NCBI GenBank assembly: GCA_023418255.1
Contig: JAEZZZ010000001.1
Span: 1 to 26,953, forward strand
Direction: 5' to 3'
DNA length: 26,953 nt
DNA from: Bacteroidota bacterium
GTDB lineage: Bacteria; Bacteroidota; Bacteroidia; Bacteroidales; Dysgonomonadaceae
The notes beneath the pieces were generated by a model. That model saw nothing but the letters and a program-made list of their open reading frames with translations, had not been told where the DNA came from and searched no databases. The position numbers were made by a program, and so were the translations under genes. Of this stretch, positions 16,393 to 24,422 are shown piece after piece (the first letter of the stretch is position 1; each line of letters opens with the position of its first letter).

Positions 16393-16423
16393 AATCTAAA
16401 TGAATTTAATTTAATCTAAATGA
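16393..16423 (+). repeat. Two exact 11-base direct repeats upstream of capsid promoter
   Basis: AATCTAAATGA occurs at 16393-16403 and again at 16413-16423, 20 bases start to start, which places both on nearly the same DNA face. The second copy runs into the -7 box of promoter copy 3. AATCTA units also precede promoter copy 2. They may be activator or repressor sites; no binding protein is known here. Confidence 0.55.
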
Positions 16424-16434
16424 TTATATTTGTA
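16420..16434 (+). promoter_or_regulatory. Bacteroidetes-type promoter, copy 3
   Basis: ATGATTATATTTGTA, identical to the element at 660, has its -7 box TATATTTG at 16425-16432. It precedes the capsid block and gives a leader of about 28 bases before ATG 16466. A clear -33 TTTG is not visible; the 11-base direct repeats lie where a regulator would bind. Confidence 0.65.
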
Positions 16435-16465
16435 TTCGATAAATCATTTTGAATTTTTTATAGAT

Positions 16466-16771
16466 ATGTCAAAGAGCAAATACATCAAAGTTGAGCTAAA
16501 AGATGGAACAAAGCATGTCCTTTTAGCAGCGAATGAGGCTTTTTATAAAAAGCAAGGAGCAAAGATAACGGAGCCGACTCAAAAAGAAATTGAAGCGGCT
16601 TTTCCGAATGAACGAGTTGCGACACCCTTTGAAGAAAAGATGGTGCCGGGCATTGTAGCAGAAAAGATAAAAGTATCTGCTGAGACAGACAAAGCAACAG
16701 AACCGCCTGCTGAGACAGAAGTTGAGATTGAAGCAGAAGAGGCAAAAACACCAAAAAAGAAAAACAAATAA
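16466..16771 (+). CDS. Small head-region hypothetical protein with acidic-basic tail
   Basis: I choose ATG 16466 (MSKSKYIKVELKDG), giving 101 residues; an upstream TTG at 16430 overlaps the promoter. The first 45 residues look like a small beta-rich domain (HVLLAANEAFYKKQGAKI). The rest is low complexity, with many Glu, Pro, Thr and Ala, ending in the basic KTPKKKNK. Such disordered tails are common in small phage head proteins. It is the first gene after promoter copy 3 and lies 11 bases before the scaffold candidate. It could also be an immunity or accessory factor, but there is no sequence support for that. Confidence 0.65.
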   Translation: MSKSKYIKVELKDGTKHVLLAANEAFYKKQGAKITEPTQKEIEAAFPNERVATPFEEKMVPGIVAEKIKVSAETDKATEPPAETEVEIEAEEAKTPKKKNK

Positions 16772-16782
16772 ATTTTTAAAAT

Positions 16783-17649
16783 ATGAAACTTGGAGATTTT
16801 CTCAATACATTGGCGCAAAAAATTGGAGCGCAAAACAACCCGGCTTTGATAAACATCCTATCGAAAGCTGAACTTGCAAACACCGACCTTGAAGATGATT
16901 TTGCAAATCTTATTAACGGCGGTTTGATGTCGCTGGACGCGGCGAAAAACAATGCACAGCTGCGAAATCATTTTTATGGTTTGGCACTGAACGGTGTGGA
17001 TTCCGAATTAATGAATATTGCATCGGAACTTGGTTTAGAAGAAAATTTTATTAATCAACTCAAAGGTGACAAAGACACCTACAACAAACTTCGAGGATTG
17101 AAAGACAAAATGATTGAGTTGAAAAACAAAAAATCAGGTGAAGGTGATTCAGGAAAACGCGCTGAATATCAAAAACAGATTGATGATTTGAATAAAACTG
17201 TCGCATCGCTAAAAGAAGCGAATGCTAATGATATTTCAGGTCTGAAATCGCAGCATGATGCAGAGATTACCGACTTGCTAATTCATAGCAGCCTGATGAG
17301 CAAGAACTATGCGAACAAAGAATTAAAGCCTGAAATAAATGCTATTACGGCAAAAGCTTTGGTTGACATGGAGCTTGCAAAAAGAGGGGCTATTGTGGTG
17401 CGTGATGGTAGGGACATCGTGCTGAAACAAAAATCGAATCCGGAGTTGGATTATTACGAAAACAACGTTAAAGTTGGTTATGATGATTTTGTAACCAAAA
17501 CACTGACAAACAGCAAGCTGCTCGCTGTGAGCAATGGCAAAGAACCTACGCCACAACAGCGAGTGCCTCAACCGGGAGGTGCAGATTTGAATACGGAAGC
17601 CGTTCACTCTGCTATTGCTGAATCTATGGCTGATTTAAAAAATGAATGA
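16783..17649 (+). CDS. Scaffolding protein candidate
   Basis: The 288-residue protein directly precedes the major capsid gene. It is helical and highly charged, with a likely coiled coil around residues 95-160 (GLKDKMIELKNKK, YQKQIDDLNKTVASLKEAN) and a Pro/Gly-rich end (QQRVPQPGG) followed by a short helix (AESMADLKNE). This fits phage scaffolds that template prohead assembly and leave before or during packaging. No capsid protease gene is visible, so it may exit intact. The stop overlaps the capsid start (ATGA). Confidence 0.7.
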   Translation: MKLGDFLNTLAQKIGAQNNPALINILSKAELANTDLEDDFANLINGGLMSLDAAKNNAQLRNHFYGLALNGVDSELMNIASELGLEENFINQLKGDKDTYNKLRGLKDKMIELKNKKSGEGDSGKRAEYQKQIDDLNKTVASLKEANANDISGLKSQHDAEITDLLIHSSLMSKNYANKELKPEINAITAKALVDMELAKRGAIVVRDGRDIVLKQKSNPELDYYENNVKVGYDDFVTKTLTNSKLLAVSNGKEPTPQQRVPQPGGADLNTEAVHSAIAESMADLKNE

Positions 17650-18731
17650 TTATGAATTTAATAGGTTTTGTAAACGCCTTATTGGTAAATATCGGAGTTA
17701 TTGCAGGGCTCAACGACCCTCAATATAAAGTTACTCCGGTAGGTTTTTTGAACATGTTGTTGGAAAACCCGGCAACAACGCAAATCAGCAACTTATCTCA
17801 GTTGCAAAACGGTTATGACAGAACGATTAAGGTGCGTTACTTACAACGTGGCTTGGAATCATCCGTAACGGATAAAGACGATTGCGACACACCTATTGGT
17901 GCTGTATGGAAAGAAACAGAAATAGGAGCTCCGAATTATTCTAAAATCGGTCTCTTTATACCTGATTCAGAGTTTAGGAAATATCAAGAAGAAGCGTCCA
18001 AAACGCTGTCGGTGGGAACGCCAGCAGCTCCCATGATGCTTGGTTTATATAATTTGCTGTTGACACAAATACAGGCAATGTTGCAAAAAATTGACGGTAA
18101 CCTTGTGAGCGCACAAGCAACGAAGTTTGGTAAAAACATTGTGAGTGGTAACACAACTCCGGTTAACGTAAATTTCTCAACAACAATTAGTCAAACCGAT
18201 GGTATTACTAAAATTTTGTCTGACTTTGCGGCAAATGAAATGGTTGGTACACCTATTTTGGTGGGTAACGGTGCCGTAAATAACTGGCAACTTGCTCAAA
18301 GCATGAAAACAGGTATTGACCAGGGCGGTTTTGGAGCTTCGAACTTGAAATATTACAATGATTTCAAAACCTCAACGCTTTGGGGTGCAAATCACTTTGG
18401 CGTTTTCTCACAAGGTACGATCGGATTGGTTGATTATAACAAAAATGTGGGTCCCTTTGCAGGTGAAAAAGGTGGTTCGATTTTCTTCACATTGCCAATC
18501 CCGGTACAACTGGCAAACGGAACTTTAACCACATTCAAATTTGACGCGCAACTGAAATATGAAGATTGCCCTGTCTATGATGATTTAGGCGCAAAGGTTG
18601 CGGATAGAGGTTGGAAATTAATTATTTCAAAATATTATGGTTTGTTCAATTTACCCAACGATGTTTTCGCAACAGGCGATCCGCTTGAAGGGGTAAATGG
18701 TTCTTTCCATTATATCGGCGCGAATGTTTAA
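17646..18731 (+). CDS. Major capsid protein
   Basis: The 361-residue product has the size and position of a major head protein, between scaffold and connector genes. The sequence mixes helical and beta segments with glycine-rich turns typical of HK97-fold capsids, for example DGITKILSDFAANEMVGTPIL followed by strand-rich YYNDFKTSTLWGANHFGVF and the late IFFTLPIPVQLANG. No delta domain is apparent at the N-terminus, in line with a separate scaffold. Fold class is inferred, not proven. ATG 17646 overlaps the scaffold stop; ATG 17652 is an alternative start two codons later. Confidence 0.8.
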   Translation: MIMNLIGFVNALLVNIGVIAGLNDPQYKVTPVGFLNMLLENPATTQISNLSQLQNGYDRTIKVRYLQRGLESSVTDKDDCDTPIGAVWKETEIGAPNYSKIGLFIPDSEFRKYQEEASKTLSVGTPAAPMMLGLYNLLLTQIQAMLQKIDGNLVSAQATKFGKNIVSGNTTPVNVNFSTTISQTDGITKILSDFAANEMVGTPILVGNGAVNNWQLAQSMKTGIDQGGFGASNLKYYNDFKTSTLWGANHFGVFSQGTIGLVDYNKNVGPFAGEKGGSIFFTLPIPVQLANGTLTTFKFDAQLKYEDCPVYDDLGAKVADRGWKLIISKYYGLFNLPNDVFATGDPLEGVNGSFHYIGANV

Positions 18732-18742
18732 TAATCTCCGTG

Positions 18743-19243
18743 ATGGATTGTTTAATTAAGTTCATTGGTTTTGATGGTTCGGTAGAGGCTGAAAGCGGCC
18801 TCTACCTTTCCACATTGCCCGGCGTTACATTAGATTTGCTGCAGGGTATAACGGATAACTTGGAAACGGACGAAAAGACATGGAACGATGTTGTAAAACG
18901 TTCGATATTAAAATTCAGGACATTCTTTATAAACGAATTGAACAGGTGTTGGAATTTGTCTGATGTGAAAAAAGCTGAATGCTTGATTTGCCAACACAGG
19001 GAGTTGTTGTCAGTTGCGCTTTGGTATTTGACGGGCGCGGAAATGATGGCGCAAACAATAGGAAGTGAACGCACAAATAGATTTACTACGATTGATTTGG
19101 AAAAGGTTCAAAACTTGCGAGATGAATATATGGATTATTTCTTCAATGAGCTTCATACAGCAGTTGCAGGAATTGACTTAACGATATGTGTTGACAGTCC
19201 TGAAGTGGGCGGTGACATTCAATTTGTACCTGCATTGCCATGA
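18743..19243 (+). CDS. Head-tail connector (adaptor) candidate
   Basis: The 166-residue protein directly follows the capsid gene, where head completion adaptors are found. It is mainly helical with several aromatic positions (FRTFFINELNRCW, ELLSVALWYLTGAEMMAQT), like gp6/gp15-type adaptors that extend the portal ring. Start is ATG 18743; a GTG at 18740 would add one residue. The last codons overlap the next gene (ATGA). The family call is positional and by helical character. Confidence 0.65.
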   Translation: MDCLIKFIGFDGSVEAESGLYLSTLPGVTLDLLQGITDNLETDEKTWNDVVKRSILKFRTFFINELNRCWNLSDVKKAECLICQHRELLSVALWYLTGAEMMAQTIGSERTNRFTTIDLEKVQNLRDEYMDYFFNELHTAVAGIDLTICVDSPEVGGDIQFVPALP

Positions 19244-19797
19244 TAGATGTTTTTGTTGATTTGAGCGCAATGGATGATATGTTCGGCAAGCTGGAAGAAG
19301 CCGATATCATGCCTTTGTTGATTGATTGCGCAAGCACTTCGCTTGCTTCAATTAAAACACGGGTGTTTGAAAACGGTATCGACAGCAACGGCACTCAAAT
19401 TGGTACATACTCGGAAGCGTACATGAAAGTGCGTACGGGTAATTATCCTGAAACACGTTTAAAATCAGGTAAGAATAAGGGGCAGTTTCGAAAGAAAAAA
19501 ACAAAGGACGGACAGGCCGGATATTTCACAAAAGGAATAAACAAGGGGCTTCCAAGACCTCGATACAACCGTTCGAACGACACGAAAGTTGTAGCGTCAT
19601 TAACACGTGAAATGGAAAATGACATGAAACTTATCGTAGGTGAAAACGATGCCGCTATTGGCTTTTCGAACGAACATAATTTTAATAAAAGTCAATGGGT
19701 TGAAAATACGTACGATAAGGATATCTGGGAGCTTACGGTTGAAGAGGGCGCGAAAATAGATGAATTGATACATGATTTTATTGACGGGTTGTTATGA
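19240..19797 (+). CDS. Virion morphogenesis / tail completion protein (HK97 gp10-like)
   Basis: The 185-residue protein opens with an acidic helical segment (LSAMDDMFGKLEE) and then shows a Lys/Arg-rich stretch with TRLKSGKNKGQFRKKKTKDG and a Gly-rich loop. Basic loop, length and the slot between connector and terminator match gpG/gp10-type proteins that stabilise the head-tail joint. A tidy ATGA overlap joins both neighbours. A phage virion morphogenesis family match is likely but not provable by eye. Confidence 0.65.
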   Translation: MIDVFVDLSAMDDMFGKLEEADIMPLLIDCASTSLASIKTRVFENGIDSNGTQIGTYSEAYMKVRTGNYPETRLKSGKNKGQFRKKKTKDGQAGYFTKGINKGLPRPRYNRSNDTKVVASLTREMENDMKLIVGENDAAIGFSNEHNFNKSQWVENTYDKDIWELTVEEGAKIDELIHDFIDGLL

Positions 19798-20303
19798 TAC
19801 AAGAGGTTGTTAGATTAATAAATAATGCCTTGAAGCTGAATTTAGAGCTTGATGGGATTAAAAAAGTCGCGGCAAACGCTATTGCTGATGTAGCTATTGT
19901 AAATCAAAAAGGCTCGCAAAAATCATTCCCGGCATTGTTCGATGTGAACGGTGAGGGTAAATATCCTTTTCTTGATGATAAATATATGCTTGGGTTCTAC
20001 CATAGAGTGAACGGTAATCGATATTTGCCGGACAGAGGATTTGGACGTGAGCCGGAGCGTATTGTCGAGTCGGATATGATGTTAATTGTTTGGGGCTTTT
20101 CAAAGAAACTCCAGAAAAGTAAATATGAAATAGAGGAGCTTGTGCGCAAATCGTTTCCGCCGGAAGCTCTTTTAGTGCAAACTACCTTTGATAGCTTACA
20201 GATATTTAACAGAGAGTTCAAAGGATATAGATTTAAAATTTTACCTGAAGAATTTGTTTTTTCAATCCAATATAAGGTTCGATATCGTGACAATCGATGT
20301 TGA
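19794..20303 (+). CDS. Tail terminator candidate
   Basis: The 169-residue protein sits between the tail completion protein and the tail-tube gene, the normal slot of tail terminators that cap the tube at the head. It has an initial helix (VVRLINNALKLNLELDGIKK) and a later beta region (YRFKILPEEFVFSIQYKVRYR) consistent with a small alpha/beta fold. No diagnostic motif is visible. The following 36-base gap carries AATCTAAAATATAG, resembling the promoter-upstream unit but lacking a TAnnTTTG box. Confidence 0.6.
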   Translation: MIQEVVRLINNALKLNLELDGIKKVAANAIADVAIVNQKGSQKSFPALFDVNGEGKYPFLDDKYMLGFYHRVNGNRYLPDRGFGREPERIVESDMMLIVWGFSKKLQKSKYEIEELVRKSFPPEALLVQTTFDSLQIFNREFKGYRFKILPEEFVFSIQYKVRYRDNRC

Positions 20304-20339
20304 AAACACATTTAATAACAATCTAAAATATAGAGTATT

Positions 20340-20939
20340 ATGGCATTAGTATATAAACAATGTATTCCAACTGCCGGAAAGTCTGATTATGTTTGCGACC
20401 CTTGCGCAGATGGCGAAAAGGGGCGTGTTGGCGGCGTCGCTCTCTTTGATAAATCAATCAAAGGTGATTTGACCGCGGAAAACCTGAAATTGCTTTCATG
20501 GTGGGAAACGCAAATCACGGCAGGTGCCGTGAGAATTATACCATCGGTTCGTGGAACATATGATGGAGGAACAAATAAAACTGTAACTGGATTTGGACGA
20601 TTGCCCGAAAAGATTGTAGGAAAAGAGCATGTTCTTGTGTGGAACGATAAAAACCACACGGACAATCAACCTTTTTACAGTTATCTGGAAGCGAATTTGA
20701 AAAACTTTATCCCGGCATGGGTTACCGAAAACGAACTGCGTGTCGCTAATAACGTGTTAAATAAATTTGAGGTAAAAGATCCTGTGGAAGAAGATATTGA
20801 CAGCATCGTTTTATGGCAGGCAACAGCAACGTGGATGCAAAGCAATCCCAATATTCCTGTTATCGTAAACTTAAAAGAAGTGGACGATGTGAAAGAACTG
20901 TTTGACAACTGTATTGATAACACTACACATATTCCTTAA
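20340..20939 (+). CDS. Major tail (tube) protein
   Basis: The 199-residue protein follows the tail terminator and precedes the tail-fibre genes, as expected for the tube protein that polymerises around the tape measure. The sequence is beta-rich with glycine turns (VRIIPSVRGTYDGG, TVTGFGRLPEKIV) and a helical last third, and it is of usual tube size. An early cysteine cluster (YVCDPCADGEKG) is noteworthy. A stem-loop directly downstream may keep this gene's expression high relative to the genes after it. Tube identity is by position and size. Confidence 0.65.
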   Translation: MALVYKQCIPTAGKSDYVCDPCADGEKGRVGGVALFDKSIKGDLTAENLKLLSWWETQITAGAVRIIPSVRGTYDGGTNKTVTGFGRLPEKIVGKEHVLVWNDKNHTDNQPFYSYLEANLKNFIPAWVTENELRVANNVLNKFEVKDPVEEDIDSIVLWQATATWMQSNPNIPVIVNLKEVDDVKELFDNCIDNTTHIP

Positions 20940-20943
20940 CCAA

Positions 20944-20969
20944 CAAAGGCTGTGTAAAAGCAGCCTTTG
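20944..20969 (+). terminator. Stem-loop after the major tail gene
   Basis: A perfect 9-bp stem CAAAGGCTG/CAGCCTTTG (20944-20952 and 20961-20969) surrounds an 8-base loop and starts 5 bases after the stop. It is followed by ATTTAACTT, a weak T tract. It may be a full or leaky terminator that separates high tube expression from the fibre genes. Confidence 0.65.
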
Positions 20970-20985
20970 ATTTAACTTCAATAAT

Positions 20986-21354
20986 ATGGAAATATATTAT
21001 CAAGGGGAAGATATCCCTTTTCAGATAGAGCTTTTTGAAGATAGCGGTGGGTCTAAAAAGATAAATATAGATAGTTTATCAAATCTAATTGTGTATATGT
21101 TTACAGATGGCGCATCTGTGATAAAGATGAGTAAAGTCGCTAAGAATGGATATCTAACACTTCTGAGAAAAGATGAATATAAGTATTCATGTATTGTTGA
21201 TAGTTCGTTGACAAAACTTCTGGCAGAGGGTGTTTTATTTATCGAAGTAAATATTATAAACAGCTCTCCGGATTTACAAGATGGAAAAATAAATCGACTG
21301 CAAAAACATCCTATAGGTCGTATTCAAAAAACGTTGATAAAAATAGAATCGTGA
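20986..21354 (+). CDS. Tail-tip hypothetical protein, beta-rich
   Basis: The 122-residue protein starts MEIYYQGEDIPFQIELFED, a pattern similar to the N-terminus of baseplate-upper proteins that bind the tail tip. Alternating strands fill the rest and it ends in PIGRIQKTLIKIES. It is the first gene after the stem-loop and its stop overlaps the next gene's GTG start (GTGA). I infer a baseplate or fibre-attachment role; no family name is certain. Confidence 0.6.
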   Translation: MEIYYQGEDIPFQIELFEDSGGSKKINIDSLSNLIVYMFTDGASVIKMSKVAKNGYLTLLRKDEYKYSCIVDSSLTKLLAEGVLFIEVNIINSSPDLQDGKINRLQKHPIGRIQKTLIKIES

Positions 21355-23132
21355 CCTCAATAAAAGTAAGTGGCATAAAAAAAAGCATTTCCACAAAAGT
21401 AGCAGGGAAAGAAGAGTTGACAGCTAAACTAATAAGTGGAAATAACGCGGATATTTCTATGTGTGCATCAAGCGAAATGTTTGTGCGCATACAAATAGGC
21501 AAAACATTTACTATTATAGGTGGAACGATTTCGACACTACCCAGTGGCGGTTATGAAGGATATATACTTATTAAAAACAGCACCGGGGGAGGTGTCTGGG
21601 TACACCCCGATGTGCTTGGTTCAGAGAATATAATAGGTGAAAACAAAACATTTGTAAACGCTATAAACGCGGTTATAAAATATTTAAAGTCAATTGAACC
21701 TGGAGGAGCCGGAACCGGTAATGGCACATTGGTGAATGTTGTTAAAACAATAGATGACACAGAGTTGTCGGATATTAATGTGATGTCTTCGCTGCGCACA
21801 TTGCTAGAAATTGAAAACAATAACAAAGAGTTACAAAAAACTTTTCTCTCGAAAATCAATCCGGATAAAGCGGCTGAATTGATACAGTTTGCCAAAGGCG
21901 CCGAATTTGGTGAATTTTCTTCGGGAATGTTCACAGGAAAAGGTGGGCGCATTGACGAGCGCGGCAATGGTGAGTTGGAGAGTTTGGTTATCCGCTCGCT
22001 TTTGGAAGTACCGGAAATTCGATACAACCGCGAAACGCTTATCGGTGATTCGCTGACGGTAGGTTCCGGAGGGCTTATTGTGAAAGCCGAGCAGCAATCA
22101 GCATCGACATATGAATTAACAATGAAGCTTGAAGAGGGGGAGATGATTCCCTTTCTCGAAGATGACATATTGAAAGGTATTTTTAATCAATCAGGCGGCT
22201 TTGTTACTTCGTGGATGCGTGTCGATAAAATAGATCAGAGCGCGGGCACGATGGTGGTGACCATGGGCGCCGATTCGGCGGTTCCCGCCAGGAAAAACTA
22301 TCCCCCCTGTGACTTTATGGTGCTTGCTAAGCGAGGTAACTTTACAAAGAAAGAGCGGCAATCTTGCCTTATCCTCGATGCCAAAGCGGGTAAAATTGTC
22401 ATGCTTGACGGTGTGGATAATTATATGGCGGGCGAGCCGAGCTTCCAACTTGGAAAACCTGCCGGATTGGAGCATATCGTCGATTTTTCAAAGCTGCCTG
22501 TGAATCCGGAACAAAGTTATCTTTATGTGCGTGGCTTGCTCGTGCAGGATTTAATAAAAATCGACTACAAGGGGCTGCCGATAAAGGAAATCCGTGACCG
22601 GGGCGTATGGAATCTCACTACGGCACAAAGCGACAATCCGTATCGCTGCATCGATACGATGCAGGATGATGTGTGGATGCCGTATGGACGCTATCGCTGC
22701 ATTGTGGATAAAACGCTGCAAAAGCCCGCTTTCGGCGTAACGGATTGGATACAAGTAGAGGGAGACCCCCGCCTCTATATTGAATTTTATTCGTCGGAAG
22801 GATTCGGACATGTTTTGGGCGGCGAGATAGATACAAAGATTTCGATCAGGATATTTCGGGGAGCGCAAGAAATAACCGCTTTTGTGCGCGACACGGATAT
22901 TAAGTGGACTCGTGACAGCGGTGTACCTACGGAAGATACGATATGGAATAACGCCCATGCCGACGCGGCAAAGGAGATACGCGTGACAAACAAAAACGGT
23001 TCGACCGATTTAGGAAGCAACTGGTTTAAACGTCGTTACGTTGAATTTAAAGTAAAAGCGTTCGTCAGAGATGGCGAAGACTCAGAATTTGTAGAAGCAG
23101 AATTACCTATACGATATGGCGCGAATATTTGA
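21351..23132 (+). CDS. Large tail-tip / receptor-binding protein
   Basis: The 593-residue protein uses a GTG start overlapping the previous stop. The first 100 residues form a beta-rich attachment region; the middle (about residues 180-270) has GEFSSGMFTGKGGRIDERG and strand-rich repeats similar to phage baseplate collars. Around residues 390-470 two W/Y-rich motifs, RDRGVWN and DDVWMPYGRYRC, resemble carbohydrate-binding loops. The C-terminus (about 475-593) looks like an Ig-like domain. A role in host recognition is inferred. It overlaps the next gene by 17 bases. From about here the composition is noticeably GC-richer than in the head genes. Confidence 0.65.
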   Translation: MTSIKVSGIKKSISTKVAGKEELTAKLISGNNADISMCASSEMFVRIQIGKTFTIIGGTISTLPSGGYEGYILIKNSTGGGVWVHPDVLGSENIIGENKTFVNAINAVIKYLKSIEPGGAGTGNGTLVNVVKTIDDTELSDINVMSSLRTLLEIENNNKELQKTFLSKINPDKAAELIQFAKGAEFGEFSSGMFTGKGGRIDERGNGELESLVIRSLLEVPEIRYNRETLIGDSLTVGSGGLIVKAEQQSASTYELTMKLEEGEMIPFLEDDILKGIFNQSGGFVTSWMRVDKIDQSAGTMVVTMGADSAVPARKNYPPCDFMVLAKRGNFTKKERQSCLILDAKAGKIVMLDGVDNYMAGEPSFQLGKPAGLEHIVDFSKLPVNPEQSYLYVRGLLVQDLIKIDYKGLPIKEIRDRGVWNLTTAQSDNPYRCIDTMQDDVWMPYGRYRCIVDKTLQKPAFGVTDWIQVEGDPRLYIEFYSSEGFGHVLGGEIDTKISIRIFRGAQEITAFVRDTDIKWTRDSGVPTEDTIWNNAHADAAKEIRVTNKNGSTDLGSNWFKRRYVEFKVKAFVRDGEDSEFVEAELPIRYGANI

Positions 23133-24213
23133 AGATATAACATTTCAGTTTGACCCACTTACCTTACATTATGATATTGAAGCGCGAGGAGGTTCGATTA
23201 AGCAAACATATGATGCGGCGGAGGGTACGTATGTTCCCAACAGAATGCTTGTACCCCTTACGCTTGTTCCGGTTGTGAAAGCAAGTGACCCACAAGGCGC
23301 TATCGCCATCGGCACACAGGAGCTTTTGAATGTCCGATGGTATGAAAAAGAGGTGGCGGTGTCAAATCTGATAAGGAACAATTCCCTTTACGCTATTGCC
23401 GATGACGGCACGCTAACGGTTAAAAAGAACATCCCGGTACTTACAACCTTACCGCTTATTTGCCTTGCAACCATACAAGATAAGCGCACGGGCAAAGGTG
23501 TTGAAACGGAAATGCATATAGTTCTTTCTACCACACCCACGAATGGGGAAAACAGACGCCCTTTCTTGCAGCTTGACCGTGGGAAATCATGGATATACAA
23601 TCCTTTCGAGGGGATGGAGCCGCGAAGCGTTACGGCGACCATGTTCATCGGAGATAAGCCCGCAACGGGTGTAACGTACCTGTGGAAAGCGGTTGAAGAT
23701 GGTGTTGAGCATGTGGTGTCCGATGAAGATTGCCTTTATTACGTTTCCGGTATCGGAACAAATAAATTGACTGTTGACCCGCAATATATAGACAAACTTC
23801 GCATTATTTGTGAAGCAACGTCGGGAGGAAAAACAGCACGGGCGGAAACGACGATGATACGGCAATTCCCTCCATACTGGACAAAAGTGGACGTGATGAC
23901 GGGCAAAACGGTGCGTGCCGAAACGGGCATGGTAAAAGCTCGGTTGTTGGTTTCCACAAAAGATAAAATTATCACCGAACTAAATCGCTTTTTTGATATT
24001 ACGTGGCGCTCCATTCCTCTGCGAGCAGGCGCTACGCCTGTCGTTCGTGGTTCAGGCGAAGAAATGACCATGTCGGCGGGAGAGGTAATGCGGCAAATGG
24101 GTACGGCGACACGGCTTGAAGCGGATGTGGCGGAGCGACAACCGCTGATGGCGTTATGCGATGAGAACGGAGCGATTTTAACAACAGAAAATGATGAAAT
24201 ATTGGTAGTATGA
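23116..24213 (+). CDS. Tail protein with Ig-like domain
   Basis: The 365-residue protein is beta-rich. Around residues 175-250, VTYLWKAVEDGVEHVV and LRIICEATSGGKTARAETT have the W...C pattern of a bacterial Ig-like fold. A C-terminal region, TWRSIPLRAGATPVVRGS, and the closing ENGAILTTENDEILVV suggest a further strand-rich tail. It starts within the end of the receptor-binding gene and ends overlapping the next small gene (ATGA). Ig-like domains on phage tails usually bind cell-surface sugars weakly. Role inferred. Confidence 0.6.
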   Translation: MARIFEDITFQFDPLTLHYDIEARGGSIKQTYDAAEGTYVPNRMLVPLTLVPVVKASDPQGAIAIGTQELLNVRWYEKEVAVSNLIRNNSLYAIADDGTLTVKKNIPVLTTLPLICLATIQDKRTGKGVETEMHIVLSTTPTNGENRRPFLQLDRGKSWIYNPFEGMEPRSVTATMFIGDKPATGVTYLWKAVEDGVEHVVSDEDCLYYVSGIGTNKLTVDPQYIDKLRIICEATSGGKTARAETTMIRQFPPYWTKVDVMTGKTVRAETGMVKARLLVSTKDKIITELNRFFDITWRSIPLRAGATPVVRGSGEEMTMSAGEVMRQMGTATRLEADVAERQPLMALCDENGAILTTENDEILVV

Positions 24214-24422
24214 AAAAGAATTATTTACGAATTACAAAAGAGCAAGCCGAGGGGCTTGGTTTGTTGGGATTACGGCAAGAGACAAACGATGGTGGTATTT
24301 TGATATGCGTCAAAGACCTTGCCGCCTATGGAGACATGACAATGACATTAGAGGGCAAAGTTGCCGATTTGAAAAGTGAATTATTAACCGACAGCGAAGC
24401 TGTAAAATTATTGCAAAAATGA
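24210..24422 (+). CDS. Small tail-region protein, possible chaperone
   Basis: A 70-residue ORF is held between two 4-base ATGA overlaps, a strong sign of a real coupled gene. The sequence starts basic (MKKNYLRITKEQAEGLGLL) and ends as a helix (VADLKSELLTDSEAVKLLQK). No family is recognised. It sits between two Ig-domain tail proteins and could be a fibre chaperone or linker, but that is a guess. Confidence 0.6.
   Translation: MKKNYLRITKEQAEGLGLLGLRQETNDGGILICVKDLAAYGDMTMTLEGKVADLKSELLTDSEAVKLLQK

Noticed and set aside
16430..16465. TTG start for the 113-codon version of the head-region protein
   Set aside because: It overlaps the -7 promoter box; ATG 16466 gives a natural N-terminus and a normal leader.
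21551..22168. Minus-strand ORF of 205 codons
   Set aside because: It is inside the receptor-binding gene, is very rich in Ser and Pro, and has no start context; a shadow of the GC-rich coding strand.
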